Positions 43,209-50,970 of a DNA stretch of 64,000 nt are shown piece by piece. A program made the translations under genes and the position numbers. The stretch's first letter is position 1. Each line of letters starts with the position of its first letter. Below the pieces are notes generated by a model, which was given only the letters and a program-made list of their open reading frames with translations, was not told the origin of the DNA and made no database searches. The stretch lies in assembly GCF_013410345.1 (NCBI RefSeq), contig NZ_JACCFJ010000001.1:4129001-4193000 (forward strand), read 5' to 3'. This stretch comes from Saccharopolyspora hordei. Its GTDB lineage: Bacteria > Actinomycetota > Actinomycetes > Mycobacteriales > Pseudonocardiaceae.

Positions 43209-44536
43209 TCCCCAGCCTGCTGGTGGCGAACCGGGGTGAGATCGCCCGGCGCATCATCCGCACGGCCCGCCGACTCGGGGTGCGCACCATCGCGGTCCAC
43301 TCCGACGTGGACGCCGACCTGCCGTACGTCGCCGAAGCGGACGTGGCGGTCGCGTTGGGCTCCCCGCGCGACTTCGGCTCGATCGACGCCCTCCTCGCGG
43401 TCGCGCTCGGCACCGGCGCCGCCGCGGTGCACCCGGGTTGCGGTTTCCGCTCCGAGGACGCCGAGTTCGCGCGGCGCTGCGCGGCCGCGGGACTGGTGTG
43501 GGTGGGCCCGCCACCCGAGGCCATGGAGCTGCTGGCCGACAAGGTGGCGGCGCGGCAGCACGTGGCCGCCGCGGGGGTGCCGGTGCTGCCGGGCACCTCC
43601 GGACTGGCGTCGGTGGACGAGGCCGTGGAAGCCGGGGCGAGGCTCGGTCCCCCGCTGGTGGTCAAGGCGGTGTCCGGCGGTGGCGGCATCGGGATGGGCG
43701 TCGCCCACGACGCGGGGTCGCTGCGGCGCGCCGCGCGGACCGCGCTCTCCCGCGGCGGCGCCTTCGGCGACGCGCGGATCCTGCTGGAGCGCTACCTGCC
43801 GCGCGCCCGGCACGTCGAGGTGCAGGTGGTGGGGATGCCCGACGGCACGGTGCGCACCTTCGGCGAACGGGACTGCTCGGTGCAGCGCCGCCACCAGAAG
43901 GTCGTCGAGGAGTGCCCCTCCCCCGCGGTCGACGCGGCGTTGCGCGCGCGGCTGTGCGCGGCGGCGGCGCGGGCCGTCGGCAGCGTCGGCTACCGCGGCG
44001 CCGGGACGGTGGAGTTCCTGCTCGACCCGGCCACCGGGGAGTTCCACTTCCTGGAGGTCAACGCCCGGTTGCAGGTCGAGCACCCGATCACCGAGCAGGT
44101 GCACGGCGTCGACCTGGTCGAGCTCCAGCTGCGCATCGCCTCCGGCGAGGAGGTCCCGGACGACGTCCCGGCGCCGCGCGGGCACGCGGTCGAACTGCGG
44201 GTCTGCGCCGAGGACCCGCAGCGGTTCCTGCCCCGGCCGGGCCGGATCACCGAGTGGGTCGAACCGGCCGGCGTCCGGGTGGACGCCGGGTACGCGGCGG
44301 GCACGGTGGTGAGCCCGCACTTCGACCCGCTGCTGGCCAAGGTCGTCGCGCACGGCGCCGACCGCGCGGAGGCGCTCGCCCGCGCGCGCCGGGCCGCGGC
44401 GGAGTTCGTCGTGCGCGGGCCGCAGTGCAACCTGCCGTTCCTGCGGGAGCTGCTCGACTCCCCGGAGTTCACCTCCGGCGACTACGACACCGGGGTGGTG
44501 GAGCGGATCACCGCCCGGCGCGGGAAGGAGAGCTGA
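43205..44536 (+). CDS. biotin carboxylase subunit of acyl-CoA carboxylase
   Basis: A 443-residue biotin carboxylase: ATP-dependent carboxylation of biotin. It consists only of the biotin carboxylase domain, without a fused biotin carrier. Motifs are LLVANRGEIARRIIRTARRL at the start, the ATP loop VVKAVSGGGGIGMGVA (about residue 160), ERDCSVQRRHQKVVEECPSP, and the active site LEVNARLQVEHPITEQVHGV. The GTG overlaps the CoA-transferase stop by four bases (GTGA), and the stop shares one base with the next start, so the whole operon is coupled. Confidence 0.93.
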   Translation: MIPSLLVANRGEIARRIIRTARRLGVRTIAVHSDVDADLPYVAEADVAVALGSPRDFGSIDALLAVALGTGAAAVHPGCGFRSEDAEFARRCAAAGLVWVGPPPEAMELLADKVAARQHVAAAGVPVLPGTSGLASVDEAVEAGARLGPPLVVKAVSGGGGIGMGVAHDAGSLRRAARTALSRGGAFGDARILLERYLPRARHVEVQVVGMPDGTVRTFGERDCSVQRRHQKVVEECPSPAVDAALRARLCAAAARAVGSVGYRGAGTVEFLLDPATGEFHFLEVNARLQVEHPITEQVHGVDLVELQLRIASGEEVPDDVPAPRGHAVELRVCAEDPQRFLPRPGRITEWVEPAGVRVDAGYAAGTVVSPHFDPLLAKVVAHGADRAEALARARRAAAEFVVRGPQCNLPFLRELLDSPEFTSGDYDTGVVERITARRGKES

Positions 44537-44751
44537 TGGAGATCAGGTCCGAGATGGTGGCCAACGTGTGGAAGGTCCTGGTCACCGAAGGCGCGGTCGT
44601 CGGGCCCGACGACGAGCTGGCCGTGCTGGAGTCGATGAAGATGGAGATCCCGGTGGTCAGCGGGACCAGCGGGGTGGTCACCCGGATCGCGGTGGCCGAG
44701 GGCGACGCGGTCTCCGAGGGCGACCTGATCGCCGAAGTGGACCCGCAGTAG
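44536..44751 (+). CDS. biotin carboxyl carrier protein, free-standing 71 residues
   Basis: A 71-residue biotinyl domain and nothing else. The biotin-accepting lysine is K35 in VLESMKMEIPV, the usual hairpin motif with Ser for Ala, followed by the symmetrical half VVTRIAVAEGDAVSEGDLIA. The ATG shares a base with the stop of the biotin carboxylase gene, and AAGGAG lies five bases upstream. Such short single-domain carriers are less common than fused ones; here it completes a three-protein carboxylase. The operon ends in a strong hairpin immediately after. Confidence 0.92.
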   Translation: MEIRSEMVANVWKVLVTEGAVVGPDDELAVLESMKMEIPVVSGTSGVVTRIAVAEGDAVSEGDLIAEVDPQ

Positions 44752-44782
44752 CGGCCGCCGTGCCAGGTGACGCGGCGGCCGC
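44751..44782. terminator. bidirectional terminator hairpin
   Basis: A perfect 10-base inverted repeat GCGGCCGCCG/CGGCGGCCGC around a 12-base loop, overlapping the last base of the biotin-carrier stop. It lies between the convergent carboxylase and sulfonate operons. Confidence 0.75.
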
Positions 44783-44790
44783 ACCACGGG

Positions 44791-45270
44791 TCAGCCCTCC
44801 GGGTCGAGGGGGTAGAGCTCCGGGAGGTTGACCACGATCGCCTCCTGCGTGCTGCGGGCGATCACCACCACCGCCGGGTCGTTCGGGTCCGGGTTCTCCT
44901 CCCGGTGCGGGACGTAGGGCGGGACGAAGATGTAGTCGCCCGGTTCGGTCTTGATGCGGACCTCCTCGGTGCCGTCGTGGAAGACGAACTCCGGGTGGCC
45001 GCTGACCACGTGGATCGCCGTCTCCGACTCCCCGTGGTGGTGGTTCGCCGAGGCCGTCGACGGGGCCACGTGGGTCTCGCCCATCCAGATCCGCTCCGAG
45101 CCGACCAGGTCGCCGCTGATCGCGGCGAGCCGTCGCATGCCCTCGGTCTGCGCGGTGTTCTTGTCCAGGTCAGCGGCCCGCACGTGGTGCAGCCGGGTGC
45201 GCAGCGCGGCTCGCTGCGCCTCGGGCACCGACGTCGACAGGTCCGGGTGGAATGCGTCGTGCTGGGTCAT
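44791..45270 (-). CDS. cupin domain-containing protein, end of sulfonate operon
   Basis: A 159-residue single-cupin protein. The first cupin motif is SANHHHGESETAIHVVSGHP with three adjacent His and a Glu as likely metal ligands (about residues 75-82), and the second is PGDYIFVPPYVPHREENP. The N-terminal 50 residues are helical. It could be a metal dioxygenase or a small-molecule-binding protein; members of this fold act on sulfur compounds among many others. The ATG overlaps the stop of the hydrolase-Rrf2 fusion gene by four bases, so it belongs to the sulfonate operon and is probably needed for the same substrate. Confidence 0.85.
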   Translation of the reverse strand: MTQHDAFHPDLSTSVPEAQRAALRTRLHHVRAADLDKNTAQTEGMRRLAAISGDLVGSERIWMGETHVAPSTASANHHHGESETAIHVVSGHPEFVFHDGTEEVRIKTEPGDYIFVPPYVPHREENPDPNDPAVVVIARSTQEAIVVNLPELYPLDPEG

Positions 45271-46304
45271 CCGCGTCCTTCCTCAGTCCCACGGTCACCG
45301 ACCACCGGCACCCGGCCGAGGAAGTCGGCCACCTGCCGGTCCAGTTCCCGCCACAGGGCGGCGTCGGGTGAGCCGTTGTGCACCGAGACAACCGCACCGT
45401 CCACCGCGCGCACAACCTCGCCCACCGTGATCTCCCCCGCCGCACGGGCCAGCCAGTAGCCACCGTCGCAGCCGCGCTGGCTGGCGACGAGCCCGGCCCG
45501 GCGCAGCGCGATCATCAGGTTGACCAGCGAGTTCAGCGGGATCCGCTGGTTGCGGGCGATGACCGCGCAGGTGACCGGTCCTTCGGCGCCGGCCAGCTCG
45601 CGCAGCGCGCGCAGCGAGTAGTCCACCCGGGCCGAGACCTGGACCGGGGCGGACCGGCGCGGCTTGGCCACCTCCGGCAGCACCACCGCGCCCTTGCCGA
45701 TCTCCTCGCAGAACAGCACGATCCGGGCGGCCGCGCTGCGGTGGTGCTGGTCGTTGAGCACGTCGTGCACCCCGTCCTCGAACACCGCCAGCGAGCCCTG
45801 CGGGAGGCGGGCGGCGAGCGCGGCCACCGGGGCGACCGGCGCGACGCTGTCGGCGTCGCCGTGCAGCAGCACCGGCACCTCGGGCAGCCGCTCCGGTGGT
45901 GCCGGAGCGGCGGTCAGCTGCCCCCACTGGAAGTCGGGGTCGTTCTCCAACCGCTCCCGGTGCACCGGGCAGGAGGTGCGCACGCCGATCTCCGCGGCCC
46001 GGTCGGCGGGCCGCTCGCCGCCGGCCAGCGGCGTGCCCGCCAGCACCAGCCCGTCCACCTCGATCTCCAGGGCGAGCTGCCAGGCCCGCAGCGCCCCGGT
46101 GTCGGTGCCCACCAGGAACCGGGCCGCGCCCGGCTCGAACCACCCGCCGGGGTCGCTGCCCGGTTCCGGCACCACCACGGTGTAGCCGTCGGCCGCGAGC
46201 CGGCGGCCGAACCGCTCGTAGAGGGCCGGTGTCTCGCCCCGGCCCGGCAGCACCGCGAGGGTGCCGCGGTTGGCCCCCTGCGGGGTCCACGTCCTCGTGG
46301 TCAT
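45267..46304 (-). CDS. fusion of alpha/beta hydrolase and Rrf2-type DNA-binding domain
   Basis: A 345-residue protein in one uninterrupted frame with two unlike parts. Residues 1-200 look like an alpha/beta hydrolase: LAVLPGRGETPALYERFGRR, a nucleophile elbow GTDTG with Asp68 in place of Ser, VPVLLHGDADSVAPV with the acid, and EDGVHDVLND with His180. Residues 225-330 are an Rrf2-family winged helix (RVDYSLRALRELAGAEGPV, IPLNSLVNLMIALRRAGLVA, GCDGGYWLARAAGEITVGEV), without the three-cysteine iron-sulfur motif of IscR. Rrf2 proteins such as CymR control sulfur uptake, so a regulator that senses or processes an operon metabolite is inferred. Confidence 0.85.
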   Translation of the reverse strand: MTTRTWTPQGANRGTLAVLPGRGETPALYERFGRRLAADGYTVVVPEPGSDPGGWFEPGAARFLVGTDTGALRAWQLALEIEVDGLVLAGTPLAGGERPADRAAEIGVRTSCPVHRERLENDPDFQWGQLTAAPAPPERLPEVPVLLHGDADSVAPVAPVAALAARLPQGSLAVFEDGVHDVLNDQHHRSAAARIVLFCEEIGKGAVVLPEVAKPRRSAPVQVSARVDYSLRALRELAGAEGPVTCAVIARNQRIPLNSLVNLMIALRRAGLVASQRGCDGGYWLARAAGEITVGEVVRAVDGAVVSVHNGSPDAALWRELDRQVADFLGRVPVVGDRGTEEGRG

Positions 46305-46311
46305 CGGCGCC

Positions 46312-47277
46312 TCACCCCGCCCGGTACAGGTCGCGCTCGCACGCCGCGGCCACGTCGACCGGTTCGCGCAGCACGCCCGCCTGGAGGTAGCGGTCCGCGA
46401 CGGCCTGCAGGTCGGCGACGACGTCGTCGGTCAGCGGCCGCGTCTCCTGCTTGGTGCGGGTCAGCACCTTCTCGGCCACCGGCGGGTCCAGCGAGGTGAG
46501 GTCCTCGTAGACGCGCTGGTACTCGGCGGGGTGCTCGTCGCTCCACCGCCACGCCACCGCGAACCGGCGCAGCGCGTCGGCCAGCGCCTCGCGCTTGAGC
46601 GGATCGGCCGCCGAGGTGGCCGACACCGAGAGGATCCCGTTGCGACCGTTGATGCCCTGCCCGTCGCGGATCACCCGCGCCCCGGCCTGCTCGGCGATCG
46701 CCAGGTACGGGTCGAAGGTGGCCCAGGCGTCGACGTGCCCGGCGCTGAACCCCGCCTGCGCGTCGGTGGGCAGGCTGAAGGTCAGGTTCACGTCCTCCGG
46801 TGTGAGCCCGGCTTCCTCCAGCGCACCGAGCGCGGTCAGGTGCGAGACGGCTCCGGGCGCGGTGGACACCACGAGGTGCTTGCCGCGCAGGTCCGCCAGG
46901 GTGCGGACCGGCGAGCCCGGCGGCACGACGATCGCCGTGGAGCTCGGCGAGGCGGCGGTCGCCAGCGCCGGGCGGGCGGGCACGCCGCCGGCGATGGCCT
47001 GCACGGTGGGTGCGTCGGCCGCGGTCGCGGTGTCCACGTCCCCGGACCGCATCGCTTCGAAGAGCGGTGCGGCGCCTTGGAAGTTGGCCCACCTGATGCG
47101 GTAGGGCGCGTCGTCGAAGGCTCCCGAGGCCTCCACCCGGGCGCGCAGGCCACCGGCCTGGTCGCCGAGCACGAGGGTGACGTCCGAGAGCGAGTCCTCG
47201 GCGTCGCCCCCGGAGCAGCCGGTCACCGCGAGCAGCGCGGCGGCCAGCACCGCGAGCCATGCTCTGGTCTTCCGCAT
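46312..47277 (-). CDS. ssuA: aliphatic sulfonate ABC transporter substrate-binding lipoprotein
   Basis: A 321-residue lipoprotein of the sulfonate/nitrate/taurine binding family. The signal peptide ends in a lipobox, LLAVTGC, with lipid-bearing Cys21. The mature domain shows VTLVLGDQAGGLRARVEASG, IRWANFQGAAPLFEAMRSGD and DTATAADAPTVQAIAGG, characteristic of SsuA-like proteins. It captures the sulfonate outside the membrane and delivers it to the permease encoded two genes upstream. GGAGAG precedes the ATG. It is 22 bases from the monooxygenase gene and seven from the fusion gene. Confidence 0.9.
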   Translation of the reverse strand: MRKTRAWLAVLAAALLAVTGCSGGDAEDSLSDVTLVLGDQAGGLRARVEASGAFDDAPYRIRWANFQGAAPLFEAMRSGDVDTATAADAPTVQAIAGGVPARPALATAASPSSTAIVVPPGSPVRTLADLRGKHLVVSTAPGAVSHLTALGALEEAGLTPEDVNLTFSLPTDAQAGFSAGHVDAWATFDPYLAIAEQAGARVIRDGQGINGRNGILSVSATSAADPLKREALADALRRFAVAWRWSDEHPAEYQRVYEDLTSLDPPVAEKVLTRTKQETRPLTDDVVADLQAVADRYLQAGVLREPVDVAAACERDLYRAG

Positions 47278-47299
47278 CCCTGTCGCTCTCCAGTCCGGG

Positions 47300-48400
47300 T
47301 CAGGCCGCTGCGCGGTTGGCGAGTTCCTGGCGCACCAGCGGGATCAGCTCGCGCCCGTAGTCCACCGCGTCGTCGTACGGGTCGTAGCCGCGGATGAGCA
47401 GCGTCGTGACGCCGATGTCGACGTAGTCGAGCAGTGCCGCCGCGACGGTCTCCGGGGTGCCCACCAGCGCGGTGGAGTTGCCCGCCGCGTTCGTCGCGGC
47501 CGCCGTCGGTGTCCACAGTGCACGGTCGTGCAGCTCTCCGGCCGCCGCGGCGGCGAGCAGCCGCTGCGACCCGACGCTGGCCACCTCCTGGCCGGGGTTG
47601 AGCGTCTTCGGGCCGGTGAACGAGGCGAGGCCACCGCGGGCCGCCTCGATCCGGTCCAGGATGCGGTGCGCCCGCTCCCAGGCCTGCTCCTCGGTGGCCC
47701 CGAGGATCGGCCGGAAGGACACGCTGATGCGCGGCGGCTCGGTGCGGCCCGCCGCCTCGGCCGCAGCCCGGACCGAGGCGATCTGCTCGGCGGTCTGCGC
47801 CAGCGGTTCGCCCCACAGCGCGAAGACGTCGGCGTGCTTGCCGCCCACCCGGTAGGCCGCCTCGGAGGAGCCGCCGAAGTACAGCGGGATCCGGGGCTGC
47901 TGCGCCGGTTTCACCGTCGCGTGGTAGTCCTCGAACCGGTAGTGCGTCCCCTCGTGGGACACCGGCCCTTCCGCGGTCCACACCCGGCGCAGGACGTCCA
48001 GGTACTCGTCGGTGCGCGCGTAGCGCTCCTCCTTGGACAGGTAGTCGCCCTCGCGCCGCTGGTCGGCGTCGTTGCCTCCGGTGATGATGTGCACCGCGAT
48101 GCGGCCGCCGGTGAGCTGGTCGGCGGTGGCGAAGGTGCGGGCGGCCAGGGTCGGCGCCACGAAGCCCGGCCGGTGCGCCACCAGGAAGCCCAGCCGTTCG
48201 GTGTGCGCGGCGGCGTAGGCGGCCAGCTGCGTGCCCTCCGGGCTGCTGGAGCCGTAGCCGATGAGCACGCGGTCGAACCCGGCCGACTCGTGCGCCTGGG
48301 CGAACTCGCGCAGGAACACCGGGTCGACCGGTGGCCCGTCGGCGGCGTGGACCTCGGAGACGTGCTGCGCCCCGATCATCCCGATGAACTCGACCGTCAT
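47300..48400 (-). CDS. ssuD: FMNH2-dependent alkanesulfonate monooxygenase (LLM class)
   Basis: A 366-residue TIM-barrel monooxygenase that cleaves sulfite from alkanesulfonates using FMNH2 supplied by a separate reductase. SsuD features are VLIGYGSSSPEGTQLAAYAA, LGFLVAHRPGFVAPTLAART, GGRIAVHIITGGNDADQ, the loop GDYLSKEERYARTDEYLDVL and LYFGGSSEAAYRVGGKHADV. Length is close to the E. coli enzyme. No NADPH:FMN reductase gene is present in the window. The ATG at 48400 overlaps the ATPase stop by four bases; the upstream-extended frame is rejected. Confidence 0.92.
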   Translation of the reverse strand: MTVEFIGMIGAQHVSEVHAADGPPVDPVFLREFAQAHESAGFDRVLIGYGSSSPEGTQLAAYAAAHTERLGFLVAHRPGFVAPTLAARTFATADQLTGGRIAVHIITGGNDADQRREGDYLSKEERYARTDEYLDVLRRVWTAEGPVSHEGTHYRFEDYHATVKPAQQPRIPLYFGGSSEAAYRVGGKHADVFALWGEPLAQTAEQIASVRAAAEAAGRTEPPRISVSFRPILGATEEQAWERAHRILDRIEAARGGLASFTGPKTLNPGQEVASVGSQRLLAAAAAGELHDRALWTPTAAATNAAGNSTALVGTPETVAAALLDYVDIGVTTLLIRGYDPYDDAVDYGRELIPLVRQELANRAAA

Positions 48401-49128
48401 CGCCCCTCCCCTTCCCCGACACCGAGCCAGGACAGCAGTTCCGCGCGCAGGGCCACGAAGGCCGGGTCCGTCACGTCGCGCGGGCGGTCCAGGTCGAGCA
48501 CCTGGTCGTAGCCGATCCGCCCGTCGCGCATCACGAGCACGCGGTCGGCCAGCAGCAGGGCCTCCTCGACGTCGTGCGTGACGAGCAGGACCGCGCAGCC
48601 GTGCCGCCGCCACAGCTCACCGACCAACCGCTGCGCCTTGATCCGGGTGAGCGCGTCGAGCGCGGAGAACGGTTCGTCGAGCAGCAGCAGGTCCGGTTCG
48701 CGCACCAGGGCGCGGGCCAGCGACACCCGCTGGGCTTCGCCACCGGAGAGCACCTTCGGCCACACGTCGACCCGGTGGCCGAGCCCGACCTCCTCCAGGG
48801 CCGCGACCGCCCGCTCCTTGTCGGGACGGCCGGGCAGGCCGAGGACCACGTTGCGCCACACGCGCTTCCACGGCATCAGCCGCGGCCTCTGGAACGCCAC
48901 CGCCCGCCGTTGCGCGACCTGCACGTCCCCGCTGACCTCCTGGTCGAGGTCGGCCAGGATGCGCAGCAGCGTGCTCTTGCCGCAGCCGCTGGGCCCGAGC
49001 AGCGCCACGAACTGGCCCGGCTCGATCTCCAGGTCGAGCTCGTCGAGCACCGTGCGGTCGCCGAAGCTCTTGCTGAGGCCGCGCACCGCGGCCGGTCCCA
49101 CTACGCTCCCGTGAACGCCGGTCGCCAT
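48397..49128 (-). CDS. ssuB: sulfonate ABC transporter ATP-binding protein
   Basis: A 243-residue ABC ATPase. Walker A is LLGPSGCGKSTLLRI, the Q-loop follows at AVAFQRPRLMPWKRVWRNV, the signature is LSGGEAQRVSLARAL, and Walker B is LLLLDEPFSALDALTR with the switch His in VTHDVEEALLLADRV. ATG 49128 would overlap the permease gene by 28 bases. GTG 49101, which shares one base with the permease stop and has GGGAG four bases upstream, is a serious alternative giving 234 residues. It powers sulfonate uptake with the neighbouring permease and binding protein. Confidence 0.92.
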   Translation of the reverse strand: MATGVHGSVVGPAAVRGLSKSFGDRTVLDELDLEIEPGQFVALLGPSGCGKSTLLRILADLDQEVSGDVQVAQRRAVAFQRPRLMPWKRVWRNVVLGLPGRPDKERAVAALEEVGLGHRVDVWPKVLSGGEAQRVSLARALVREPDLLLLDEPFSALDALTRIKAQRLVGELWRRHGCAVLLVTHDVEEALLLADRVLVMRDGRIGYDQVLDLDRPRDVTDPAFVALRAELLSWLGVGEGEGR

Positions 49129-49949
49129 GCCAGCACGATCCTTTCCAGCAGTCGGACGATGGAGTCGGCGACGAGGCCGAGCAGTGCGTAGAGCACGAGG
49201 CAGACCACGATCACGTCGGTCTGGAAGAACTCGCGGGCCATGTTCATCTCGTAGCCGATGCCCGCGGTGGCGTTGATGGTCTCGCCGAACACCAGGGCCA
49301 GCCACGCCGACCCGAGCGAGTAGCGCAGCCCGACCAGGGCGTTGGGCATCGCGGCGGGCAGGATGACGTGCCGGACCTGCGCGAACCAGCCCAGGCCGAG
49401 GGTCTTGGCGGCCTCCACCAGCGAGGCGTCGACGTTGCGGATGCCGCCGTAGACGTTCATGTAGAGCGGGAAGGTCACGGCCAGCGCGATCAGCACGATC
49501 TTGGGCTGCTCGCCGATGCCGAACCAGATGATCAGCAGCGGGATGAGGCCGATCACCGGTACCGTGCGCAGCATCTGCATCGGGGCGTCGATGAGGTCCT
49601 CACCGCGCCGGAACAGGCCGGACAGCGTCGCCAGCACCACGGCGGCGAGCACGCCGATCGCCAGGCCGGCGGCGACCCGCTGCACCGAGGCGACGATCGC
49701 CTCCTGCAGCCGGCCCTCGCCCCACATCTCCACCGCGGTCTCGGCGACCGTCGCGGGCGCGGCGAGGGTGTCGTCGCTGAGCACACCGGTGCTGCTCAGC
49801 ACCTGCCAGAGGACGAGCAGGGCGATCGGGCTGACGAGCTTGAAGACCCAGCGCGGGACCCGGCTCTCGCGCCGGGCCGTGCGGGTGCGCACGGTCGTGA
49901 CGGCGATCGGATCTCGCGCGGGTGCGAGTTCGTCGGTGGACGTGGTCAT
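49101..49949 (-). CDS. ssuC: sulfonate ABC transporter permease
   Basis: A 282-residue inner-membrane permease with about six helices (LVSPIALLVLWQVLSSTGVL first). The cytoplasmic loop that contacts the ATPase, EAAKTLGLGWFAQVRHVILP (about residue 190), carries the EAA motif. The N-terminal 40 residues are charged and probably cytoplasmic. The ATG at 49949 has GGAG seven bases upstream. It is the first structural gene of the operon, about 160 bases after the leader peptide, giving room for an attenuator. The stop is TAG. Confidence 0.92.
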   Translation of the reverse strand: MTTSTDELAPARDPIAVTTVRTRTARRESRVPRWVFKLVSPIALLVLWQVLSSTGVLSDDTLAAPATVAETAVEMWGEGRLQEAIVASVQRVAAGLAIGVLAAVVLATLSGLFRRGEDLIDAPMQMLRTVPVIGLIPLLIIWFGIGEQPKIVLIALAVTFPLYMNVYGGIRNVDASLVEAAKTLGLGWFAQVRHVILPAAMPNALVGLRYSLGSAWLALVFGETINATAGIGYEMNMAREFFQTDVIVVCLVLYALLGLVADSIVRLLERIVLAWRPAFTGA

Positions 49950-50108
49950 CTGCACTCTCCGCAGGACACGAGGGCATGAGGGCATGACGCGGCCGAGGTG
50001 GGCCACGTGGGCAGCACCCGTCGGCGCGTGCGGGGAGGCACGCGCACGGGGCACGGGGTGGAGGGGGAACGCGCGTGGACCAGGCGCGTGGTGAGAGAGG
50101 AGGGACCG

Positions 50109-50186
50109 CTACCGGCGACAGAGGGCCGAGGACACGCGCACGAGGTCGACGTAACCTCGTGTCGTCAGGGACACCGTCCGGATCAT
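50109..50186 (-). CDS. leader peptide, cysteine-responsive type, upstream of sulfonate operon
   Basis: A 25-residue open frame that begins MIRTVSL and ends VDLVRVSSALCRR. The ending matches the putative leader peptides that precede sulfur-assimilation operons in actinomycetes (VDLxRVASAxCR pattern, from family knowledge). Its ATG lies seven bases after a -10 element with no ribosome site, so translation is probably leaderless. The single Cys codon is third from the end. Slow reading at that codon when cysteine is scarce would allow the downstream ssu genes to be expressed, as shown for similar mycobacterial leaders; for this one it is inferred. Confidence 0.8.
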   Translation of the reverse strand: MIRTVSLTTRGYVDLVRVSSALCRR

Positions 50187-50193
50187 GCCGGTG

Positions 50194-50222
50194 ACCGTAG
50201 CCGGGACGCACCGGGCGTGCAA
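50194..50222 (-). promoter_or_regulatory. sulfonate operon promoter
   Basis: Minus-strand TTGCAC (50222-50217) and TACGGT (50199-50194) are separated by 17 bases, ending seven bases before the leader peptide ATG. CCAA-N9-TTGG at about 50224-50240 just upstream is a possible regulator site. Confidence 0.6.
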
Positions 50223-50313
50223 ACCAACTCCACAGATTGGGATTCGCGATGTCGCACGGGGTTCCCGGGGCCGCCTGCCGCGGCGCTCGGGCGGGGCGGG
50301 CAGGTGACCGCGC

Positions 50314-50970
50314 ATGATCGAACGGCTGCTGCCGGCCGAGGTCAGCTGCGTCGAGACCTTCACCGACCCTCCCGGCGTCGAGCTGTTCCCGGAGGAGGAG
50401 GCGGTCATCGCACGCGCGGTGGACAAGCGCCGCCGGGAGTTCACGACCGGCCGCTGGTGCGCCCGCCAGGCCCTGGCCCGCCTGGGCGTCGCCCCGACCC
50501 CGCTGGTGACCGGGGAGCGCGGAGCGCCGCGGTGGCCCGCGGGGACCGTCGGCACCATCACGCACTGCGCGGGCTACCGGGCCGCCGCGGTCGCCCACGC
50601 CGAGAAGGTGGCGTCGCTCGGGGTCGACGCGGAACCGCACGCACCCCTTCCCGACGGCGTCCTCGACGCGGTGTCGTTGCCCGCCGAACGCGCCCACCTG
50701 GCCGAGCTGTCCGCGACCCGCACGGAGCACCACTGGGACCGGATCCTGTTCTGCTGCAAGGAATCGGTCTACAAGACCTGGTTCCCGGTCACGCGCGAGT
50801 GGCTGGGGTTCGAGGACGCGCGGATCGAGATCGCCCCGGACGGCACCTTCACCGCCCAGCTCCGCAAGGAGGGCGTGGACCAGGCGGGCCACCCGCTGAC
50901 GTCGTTCACCGGCGGCTGGCTGGTCGACCGCGACCTCATCGTCACCGCCATCGCCCTCCCCGCGCGCTGA
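50314..50970 (+). CDS. 4'-phosphopantetheinyl transferase superfamily protein
   Basis: A 218-residue Sfp/EntD-type transferase, which moves phosphopantetheine from CoA to carrier domains. The metal and CoA binding motif is LGVDAEPH (about residue 108) and the second motif is FCCKESVYKTWFPVT (about residue 149); THCAGYRAAAVA precedes them. CAGGTGA lies three bases upstream of the ATG. It is divergent from the sulfonate operon. No polyketide or non-ribosomal peptide synthetase lies in the window, so it probably serves carrier proteins encoded elsewhere. Confidence 0.92.
   Translation: MIERLLPAEVSCVETFTDPPGVELFPEEEAVIARAVDKRRREFTTGRWCARQALARLGVAPTPLVTGERGAPRWPAGTVGTITHCAGYRAAAVAHAEKVASLGVDAEPHAPLPDGVLDAVSLPAERAHLAELSATRTEHHWDRILFCCKESVYKTWFPVTREWLGFEDARIEIAPDGTFTAQLRKEGVDQAGHPLTSFTGGWLVDRDLIVTAIALPAR

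Noticed and set aside
5934-44751. A geranyl-CoA (acyclic terpene) pathway formed by the AtuA-like gene and the carboxylase operon
   Set aside because: The two loci are 33 kb apart under different regulators, and the carboxylase specificity cannot be read. Left as a possibility only.
50314-50970. A natural-product cluster around the phosphopantetheinyl transferase
   Set aside because: No carrier, ketosynthase or condensation domain gene was seen anywhere in the window.
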